Of a DNA stretch of 64,000 nucleotides, positions 57,272 through 64,000 are shown piece after piece. Source of the stretch: Acanthosoma haemorrhoidale (lineage: Eukaryota; Arthropoda; Insecta; Hemiptera; Acanthosomatidae); contig OV884015.1 in assembly GCA_930367205.1 (NCBI GenBank), forward strand, positions 106,456,509-106,520,508, written 5' to 3'. The notes under the pieces were generated by a model. The model ran no database searches, was not told the DNA's origin, and worked only from the letters and a program-made list of their open reading frames with translations. The position numbers were made by a program, and so were the translations under genes. Numbering within the stretch: position 1 is the stretch's first letter; the number at the start of each line of letters is the position of its first letter.

Positions 57272-57875
57272 AAATGTAGGAATGTAATCCCCGGAAATAG
57301 TGTAAGAAAGGATCCGGGTAACAGAAGGTAGTTATCCAGTCCAGGACGGGGTGAAGATAATCCACCAGAAGGAAGTAGAGAATACAAAGAACCGCCGGAA
57401 GTAGAAGTTAGACTGCGTAATTCTGCTTGGCTCGTCCCTTAGTCAGCAGAGAGAGGGGACAATGCGAGATCTGGTGATAGCCTATTGCCTGTCGAGAGAT
57501 CGGCCTCCCGGCAATAATTGTCTGCCTCCTCTCTTCGGCTCTTCTTGGCCCCTTCGTATGCAAATCCCTGGTCTACCAATCAGTGCATCTGTTTCCACCA
57601 TCCGGAGAGTTCTGTATCTCCTGCGGACCCTCGCTGAATATAAAACAGAAGCCCGCAACCGGTAGTAGGAAGTGCAACAATAGACAAGGGTAAAGTATTC
57701 TATGTCATTTATACAAGGAAGAGAACTGGTAGAGGACTAGGAAGAAATATGGGAGGAGCGTGTTCAACGAACGGAATCAATACCGGATTGTTTAAAGACG
57801 TGGACCTAGGGGTGCATTTTCATTTTCTCTCAATAAACTTGCCCTTTAAAAAGCTCTTTACGTGATAAAATTACA
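57272..57875 (+). mobile_element. Candidate solo LTR or promoter-bearing repeat
   Basis: A single-copy block in this window with ordered signals: octamer ATGCAAAT (57558), CCAAT (57576), TATAAAA (57638-57644) and AATAAA (57831-57836) about 190 bp downstream. Left edge TGTAGGAATG. Right edge not resolved. The order matches U3-R-U5 of an LTR, but a host promoter is an alternative. There is no second copy here to define boundaries. Confidence 0.3.
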
Positions 57876-58343
57876 ATTTTATTTCTTCAGCGTTTTAAAT
57901 TTGGATGTAAAAACCTAATTCATACTTGGTTGAACTTTAGTACTCAAACTAGTAAACTGTTTAATTTATATCACTTCATGTCTGTTACTTATACAATTTT
58001 TATTTTAAAACCTTTTTATAACTATTTTCACCGCTAACAAATTTAATGGAAATCGTACATTTCTCATTGATTAAACTAAGCTAATATCCCAAAAAGCAAC
58101 CACTCTTTTGTAAACTCAAGGCAAGGAGACTCAAAGACCTCCTAGTTTCATGACAATCTTATCAATAATCAAATCTTCCTTATCCAATGCCCTGATGGAC
58201 GGAGAAGAAATTCCGATCCCTATTTGCGTTCCGCTCAAGCCCTCGAAAGTATCAAGGGTTTTATCGCAATTATAAACGTCCTGACCGAACTCAGGTGATA
58301 AGAATTGCTTAGTTTGCTCGTCAAATCTGTCATAATATTAGTC

Positions 58344-58557
58344 AGTATCATTCCCATCAGTGGACTCTCGCCACTGCCCGTGACATTTACACCTCTACCG
58401 AGGTCTCCCACACTCCTTAATTCCTTCACCCAACCTTCAAATAGGTCCTCCTGGTGAAAGGATCCGTTCACCCGAAATAAATTTTCCTTTATTTTTCCCT
58501 CATCCTTCATTTTCAAAATATGAGAGCTGAGAAAAAAAAATAAAAGTTAGTATCATT
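58344..58557 (+). mobile_element. LINE family D-like 3' fragment with TSD
   Basis: About 195 bp (58353-58548): GTGGACTCTCGCCACTGCCC through AAAATATGAGAGCTGAG and an A-rich tail, a diverged relative of the family D terminus. It is flanked by AGTATCATT at 58344-58352 and 58549-58557. Confidence 0.85.
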
Positions 58558-60655
58558 AACGGTCCTCTTTTCATTAAAATTTTTCATATTTTATCTAGTT
58601 TATAGACTTTTCTAGTGGACTAGTTTCTTCTTGAATGATTGTGAAACAGCTAGTCGGCATTTTTATTTTGAAAAAACATCAAAAGTCATCTTATATTAAC
58701 AAAAATTCGAAAATAGACATATATTGGCATAAGACATGGATTTGGGCGAATAATAAACTGATGACTCATTAGTCTTATTTTTATGGAAAACTTTTAAAAT
58801 TACACTCTATACAAATTCCTATCAATTGAGTTATTTTTACGATTAATAATGTAGAGAACATACATACATATGGAAGAAATGTGATCGTATGGCATTTCCG
58901 GGAAGTTAAATAATCTTGTAGAGGAGAGTCTTTTAAAACTTTATTATGAATAACAATCAAAACACTAGTATATATACAAATATTAATCAGTTACAGTGTT
59001 GTGTCTTGGCTCTAAGCAGGTAAGAAAAGGGTAGGGTTTTAGGAAACAGGAAGAGGTTACTTACAAAAAAACAAGGGTTCTGCTCAAGAACCTTTCATAA
59101 TTTATACCATTTCAGAAGTGAGCTCGGAAATTATATTAAGGCTAATGAGTGTAAATATTCAATTTTTAAATTAACTTTATATGCTAAATTACAAAATACA
59201 ACTCAAAACAGCTCTATAATAATAAAATAAGTTACACTGTTGTATAATAATAATAAAAAATGAAGAGCGGAATAAAAAAAAATAAGGTTAACCTAATCCT
59301 GATCCGACGAAAAGAACTCTAGCTAGGGCTGTACCTCAAGTACACCTCTTCTTTATGGGATATCGGACTGGAGGAGATTGTAGTCGATACGTTGGAGCCG
59401 GGATTGCCGGAGCTGGAGCCTGGAGCCCGGAGCCTGGAGCCGGTGAATTATGTTTGATAGGGCCTTATCCAATCCCCCGCCGATTGGGGACTGAGTGTCG
59501 GCCCTTTTCCATAACAAATGTGCACCGTGTCTTCTTCCCGCGCGGAGGGCGTGGCTCTTGTGTGGGCGTGGCCTAATCAGCACTGCCGCTCTCAAAAGGG
59601 CCCCGTTGATTGGTCGCCTCAATCGGTAATTAGTTCTAGGCCAGTTCAAAGTAGGTGAGGTAGGTGGAGTTGTGAGGGGGGGGGGAGGGAGATGTTACCA
59701 TCGCATCCAACTTTCTCATGCACAGACGTTGTCATGTCTAATCAGTGGAGCATCAAAGCACCCTCTCATAGTTGCCATTTCTTAACCGTCTCCGAGGAAT
59801 ACTTCGCTGGAATTTTGATTAGGCCCTTATTTGCAAGCAGGGGAGAAATTGTTTACTTAACTTGAGAGTTACTACTGACATCACTTTCAATTTAACGATA
59901 AAACAAAATGTAAAATTATCTGGAAAATTATTATTAGATCGTTTCAATTGCATTTATTAAAACAAAAAAAAACTACCGAATATATTTAAAGGGAATAATC
60001 GCTCATTAGGCAGACATTGAATTATTTTTGTATGCTGGTAAGTATATATTTTATGTCACCGACTACCTCTCTCTAGCTCGAACCGGGGCCTCTTATAAGT
60101 ATGTTTGGTCTGTTATTTTTAGTATTATTTTATGTGTCCTTTGTCAGGCATTTACAACAATTTAACAATTTTAATGGGAGTAAAACAAATTCTGCATCAG
60201 CTAAGAACCCCCCCAGCTAAGTTCCCTATCAAATACTTACTCAACCGAGAATAAACGTCATGCGGGTACTGTATACACTACGCGCCGCAAACAGCAGTGG
60301 ACTTTTCTTATTATTTCAAAAAAGTGCTACGACTTTGTACTTTATTAATGAGCAAAGTACTCTTACCTTGAGAGGATTAAAAATTATATTTTCAACTAGT
60401 GTTATTTCGTAAAAATAATTGATAATCTTGTGTTTTCTCTATAAACTTTATTGACCACTAATATAGGGAGCGTACAATAAAATATATACAAAAAATATTA
60501 TTGTAATTTAAGATATTTTTTTTTATTATTAACCTGATAATTATTAAAAGATATTAAAAGATTTTTAAGATGTTCCGAAAAACAGCCTGGACGGCTTTCG
60601 TTACTGTTTATTGAAATGCTAGATACATTTTTATTTTTGTATCCTTTCAACCAAA
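58558..60655. other. Intergenic or intronic DNA with a GC-rich island
   Basis: Mostly AT-rich. A GC-rich block at 59370-59640 has GGAGCC repeats (59395-59445) and CCACGCCC-type boxes near 59540-59575 (inverted). The frames there are repetitive in composition and not credible. It could be a promoter or an LTR relic. No RNA gene seen. Confidence 0.35.
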
Positions 60656-61170
60656 AGTCCTGAGAACAATAGTAAATGCCCCTTATTACAGTCAGCAACA
60701 AAACCCTTCATGACGATCTTAATATACCCTACATTCTCAAACTCGTCTCTTCCAAGTACATGAAATTAGATAGTAACCTATCCAACTACCCTAATCCCCT
60801 AGCACAGTCATTGCACTGCACAGCTCATCCCTACAATCTTCCTTGAGGATTAAAACGGCAGTGGCCTCGTGACCTGCTGTAAATGCGTATCGGTGGGACT
60901 CCTGGCAATGGTCAGTTTCTCCAATCATGTCCTGAGCGCATGTGGCTCTCGCGCTCTATAAGGAGCGTGGGAGACTTCCCAAAGCTCCGCATCCTCTTTC
61001 GCATGCAAGGGATGTGGATTTGGGAGGTCTCTAAGCTGTTTGTAAACATTGCATGAATGAGCGAGTGAATGAATATTGTTAATATCGTATGAATGAGCGA
61101 GTGAATGAAAACATTTATCACGATTGCTTGTTGCCCAATGAGGCGTTTTGTAATTTTATCATAATAAAGC
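60656..61170 (+). mobile_element. LINE family A ORF2 tail and complete 3' end
   Basis: From AAAGTCCTGAGAACAATAGT (the VLRTIVNA segment) through the ORF2 end to the family terminus TGTAATTTTATCATAATAAA. The UTR has a local duplication: ATGAATGAGCGAGTGAATGA occurs twice at 61051-61108. Confidence 0.92.
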
Positions 61171-61610
61171 TGTTTAATAATAAATATATTTTTGTACGCA
61201 ACCCCCTTTAAGTAACAAGTTTTTATTGTGCTATTGGTTCCATTATTATTAATAATCAACAGCCAAAGAAAAAGATATTAGTAAGGCCCTTGGTTCGATC
61301 CCCGATGTCAAGATTAATGTTTTCTTGGCTGTTAATTATTCTTAATGAATCCCTTGAAGATTCCATACCTGGCAGTATGGGTTCAATTTGGATTCCTACA
61401 CTCTTGAGTGAGGAAAATGTAGAAACTGTTAGTTACTTTATTTGATGCATTAGTCGTTCAAATGTGACAGACTAAATGTGATGTTTGAAAAAGTTTAGAA
61501 AGCTGTTAACGCCCAGGTGAACAATTAAGCCCTACAAATAAAGTAAAAGTAAAAAAGACTTGATCTGTTAAATTTTGAGCAAGTAATCTCAAGATTCTGT
61601 TTCTCCACAG
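61171..61610. other. Probable intron upstream of the candidate terminal exon
   Basis: Contains a tRNA B-box-like GGTTCGATCCCC at 61292-61303 and an A-rich stretch AATAAAGTAAAAGTAAAAAAG at about 61538-61558, possibly a SINE (no convincing A box). It ends in the splice acceptor. Confidence 0.35.
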
Positions 61611-61724
61611 GCCAAAGAGGAGCTAGAGATGCAGATCGGGCAGTTTGATAAAATCAAGGAGATTCTCATTAGAATGATTATGAAAACTCCTACGCCGTCT
61701 AGAACAGAGAAGAAAACTAATTAA
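61611..61724 (+). CDS. Candidate terminal coding exon, charged C-terminus
   Basis: Preceded by a strong acceptor (TTCTGTTTCTCCACAG) at 61595-61610. In phase 0 it encodes 37 residues, starting AKEELEMQIGQFDKIKEI and ending SRTEKKTN, then TAA at 61722-61724. The other two phases hit stops within 12 codons. The first 25 residues have a heptad-like, amphipathic, coiled-coil-prone pattern, and the last 12 are basic and polar. AATAAA lies downstream at 62135-62140, consistent with a 3' UTR of about 0.4 kb. I do not recognise the protein. No upstream exon is identified in the window. It is a prediction from splice signal and frame only. Confidence 0.55.
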   Translation, partial: AKEELEMQIGQFDKIKEILIRMIMKTPTPSRTEKKTN

Positions 61725-62657
61725 GACTAAGGCAAACTTTAGGCTTGGTCTTGTTTCAATCTTCTTTGTGAAATAAGAATTACTATTTGCCTTACTTAAT
61801 CCTGAAGATTTTCATTTCGCCCTGATGTACGAAAACAGACCGTAGTTTTTTTCATCCATGCTTTTAATTTAAATGCTTTTTATTTAATTATTTTTATTAC
61901 ATCGCCTATATGTTACAGTGTTATTAACTGGCCAATAGAGAAGAACCCTATTGGTTGCAAACTGTTTATATGTGCTTTGTCATTAAACATGGCACTTCTT
62001 TGAGCATTACTCTCAAGTTATTAATGATTTGTCCTTATTATTATCAGGTTCACCTTTATGGCTATGTTAAGGCTACGAGATACCTCTTCTTCTTCCAGAA
62101 TGCTTCACCAAGAGCAATGCCATAAATTAAAAAAATAAATTTATTATTATGATACTAATGATAAATGTCACTTAGCAATCTTCTCTTAGCATTTCAACAA
62201 ATTTAGTTTATTAAAATTAATAATTCTCAACTCAATTTTTTTCCTCATTAGCGTTTTATGGTAGTATCACGTTATATACAGCTCAGATAGTACCGATCTG
62301 ACTATATATATTAATATATATATATTCATCTCTACTCTAATGCAGTATTCAAATTATTCTCATGAGCCATTAAAATATGTTATTTATATAGACTATTTCA
62401 TTTTGTTACATTTTCGCTAATATCTACTCAGGAAAAGAGCAATCTAAGATAAATCTAAAAGATACTAAATTGCACAAAACACAATCAACGTAACAATTCT
62501 TATCACGAGGCAAGAAATCAGAATTTTAACTATAAAAGTCATAATAGCCGGAAATAGAAAAACACTATTTTTTATTTTATAAAAACTTAATTGAAATGCT
62601 AGTTTAGTTTTCTTTTTTTAAAAGTTAAAATGACTGATTACTTTTTTATTGATCAGC
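61725..62657. other. Possible 3' UTR, then AT-rich DNA
   Basis: The first 0.4 kb may be the 3' UTR of the exon before. The rest is AT-rich with an (AT)n tract at 62303-62328. Confidence 0.4.
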
Positions 62658-63057
62658 TTTATTATGATAAAATTACAGTCTGCCTCATTGGGCAATAAGT
62701 AATTGTGATAAATGTTTTCATTCATACCATATTTTCATTCACTCGCTCATTCGTGCGGTATTTACAAACATCCCAGAGACCTCCTAAATCCACATGGTTG
62801 TCTCCCTCACACCCCCAACAGGGGAGAGCCACATACGCTCAGGACATGATTGGAGAAACCGGCCATTGCCAGGACTCCCATTGTTACACATTTATAGCAG
62901 GTCTCGAGGCCACTGCCGTTTTAGTCTCCAAGGAGGATTGATGAGGGGTGCAGTGCAATGACTGTGCTAGGGGATTAAGGTGTTTGTATAGGTTACTATG
63001 GAATTTCATAAACTTGGAAGGGATGAGTTCGAGAATGTAGGGTATATTCAGATCGTC
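62658..63057 (-). mobile_element. LINE family A 3' end
   Basis: Minus-strand copy from the terminus (TTTATTATGATAAAATTACA) through the UTR, with an internal deletion between CACACCCCCAACAGGGG and the ORF2 end, to TATATTCAGATCGT at 63057. Confidence 0.92.
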
Positions 63058-64000
63058 TGATTACTAAGTCAGGAAATCCTCGGACGAAATTCTACATTGT
63101 TGCCACAGTGGTTAATAGCTATATCTACGACTTACAACTTATTTGTTGAAGTTGCCTCCGAATTGACAGTAAACGTTAATTAATTGATTGGAAATAATAA
63201 TAATTTATTATCTATATAGTACTACAGTTAAGAAACTAAATATTGAATGCTTAGATAATTTCCTAATTTCTGTATAGAAGTGGTTTTCTGGGTTGGTGAA
63301 TGTGGCCTGTGAGCGTATGCCAAAATCTATTTACTGCTGGATCTGTCACGCTTCTGATAAATCTGAGGGAATATTTCCCACAAAATGGGATAATTCCCAC
63401 CACTGGAAGGGCTGGATAAGGCTATCCCTGTAAGGTCATATAAGCAAACTTTTTTTTCATCTGAAAACAACCATACTCCATGTAGCGAAGAGCTAAATAT
63501 ATGTAAATTACCCTACACTCTGGTTCATAATGCATTATAATAGAAATGCAAATCTGTGTAACTTCTGGTAATAAATCATAGAGGGATCGGCAGATGTAAA
63601 CAAGTAACATCAAGGGTACGGCGATAAAACCTAGGGTAGGCCACACCGCCCTTTAAAATAGACCTTCAGTCACGTTCCCGTGGTCATAAAATCATGCCAG
63701 AAACAGTTTAGATCACGTAGCTCGGGAGGTGGGACATCATAAAGCACACCCTTTTGGACCAACGGGATAATAAAACAGACCACCTGCAGACAGACTCCGC
63801 CTTCCACGAGGGAGGGGGGTGCAATATTTATATCAAGGGGTTTTCACCCTGAGATTCACTCTGTTTCTTAGTCTCCACAGCCGCATTACCTCGCGATACG
63901 CCAGGGCCCCGGGGCCCTGGGAGTAAGCCCACTCAGCCTTCTGCTAGTCTACTCTCGCTATGCCACACCTTTACGACGGCACTTTACCTCACAGCCTCTA
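63058..64000. other. Intergenic DNA, GC-rich towards the window end
   Basis: Bases 63640-64000 are GC-richer, with a TATA-like AATATTTATATC at 63822-63833 followed by GAGATTCACTCTG, and a perfect 20-bp palindrome at 63901-63920 (CCAGGGCCCC and its complement). It could be another LTR or promoter region cut by the window edge. No gene seen. Confidence 0.4.

Noticed and set aside
59353..59649. 98-codon minus frame and 73-codon plus frame in a GC-rich block
   Set aside because: Composition-driven (GGAGCC repeats). No domain or consistent start.

Overview
The window looks like a repeat-dense, AT-rich stretch of an arthropod nuclear genome, most likely an insect. The reasons are many decayed Jockey-type non-LTR retrotransposons (LINEs), a Tc1/mariner transposase remnant of a type common in insects, long AT-rich introns or intergenic DNA, canonical GT-AG splice sites, and one exon of a Beat (beaten path) family immunoglobulin protein, a family known from arthropods. 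I cannot name the species or order. There are no prokaryotic operons, CRISPR arrays or viral gene blocks.

Host coding content is tiny. One Beat-family Ig exon lies on the minus strand (23339-23544) with matching acceptor and donor sites. One candidate terminal coding exon lies on the plus strand (61611-61724), with a good polypyrimidine-AG acceptor, a stop codon and downstream AATAAA. Everything else that codes is transposon-derived.

The transposon landscape, with family letters that are mine: (A) a Jockey-like LINE with about a dozen fragments, nearly all 3' ends (8.4, 12.5, 18.4, 23.7, 24.5, 35.5, 39.2, 41.7, 56.4, 57.0, 60.7 and 62.7 kb). The gag-EN-RT remnant at 15.8-18.2 kb lies in the right order and strand to be the 5' part of the 18.4 kb copy. 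(B) A related LINE whose near-complete copy occupies 46.1-50.3 kb on the minus strand, with further fragments at 1.7, 3.4, 13.8, 37.2, 43.6 and 54.6 kb. (C) and (D) are related LINEs seen as 3' fragments, three of them with readable target-site duplications. (G) is an R1/Jockey-type ORF2 C-terminus at 45.4 kb, and a CR1/L2-like RT remnant lies at 38.1-38.6 kb. A family of solo-LTR-like repeats (R1a/R1b) occurs at 11.2, 22.5, 26.2, 27.9 and 33.3 kb. DNA transposons include an internally deleted mariner-like element (30637-31525), a 731-bp element with long terminal inverted repeats (34174-34904) and a small MITE nested in a LINE at 56.7 kb.

Tandem repeats include a 39-unit, 36-bp satellite with higher-order structure (52218-53621), a 16-unit, 21-bp minisatellite (7886-8221) and a GA-rich microsatellite expanded inside an LTR-like copy (28130-28475). 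The two satellites keep long frames open on both strands only because their units are multiples of three without stops; they are not genes. A direct segmental duplication of 1.1-1.3 kb links 36.6-37.9 kb with 43.0-44.1 kb.

I do not see a coherent new multi-gene system. The most notable items are the uninterrupted 878-codon LINE ORF2 that carries several active-site lesions, the two host exons, the long-TIR element, the satellite's higher-order organisation and the nested insertions that allow relative dating.
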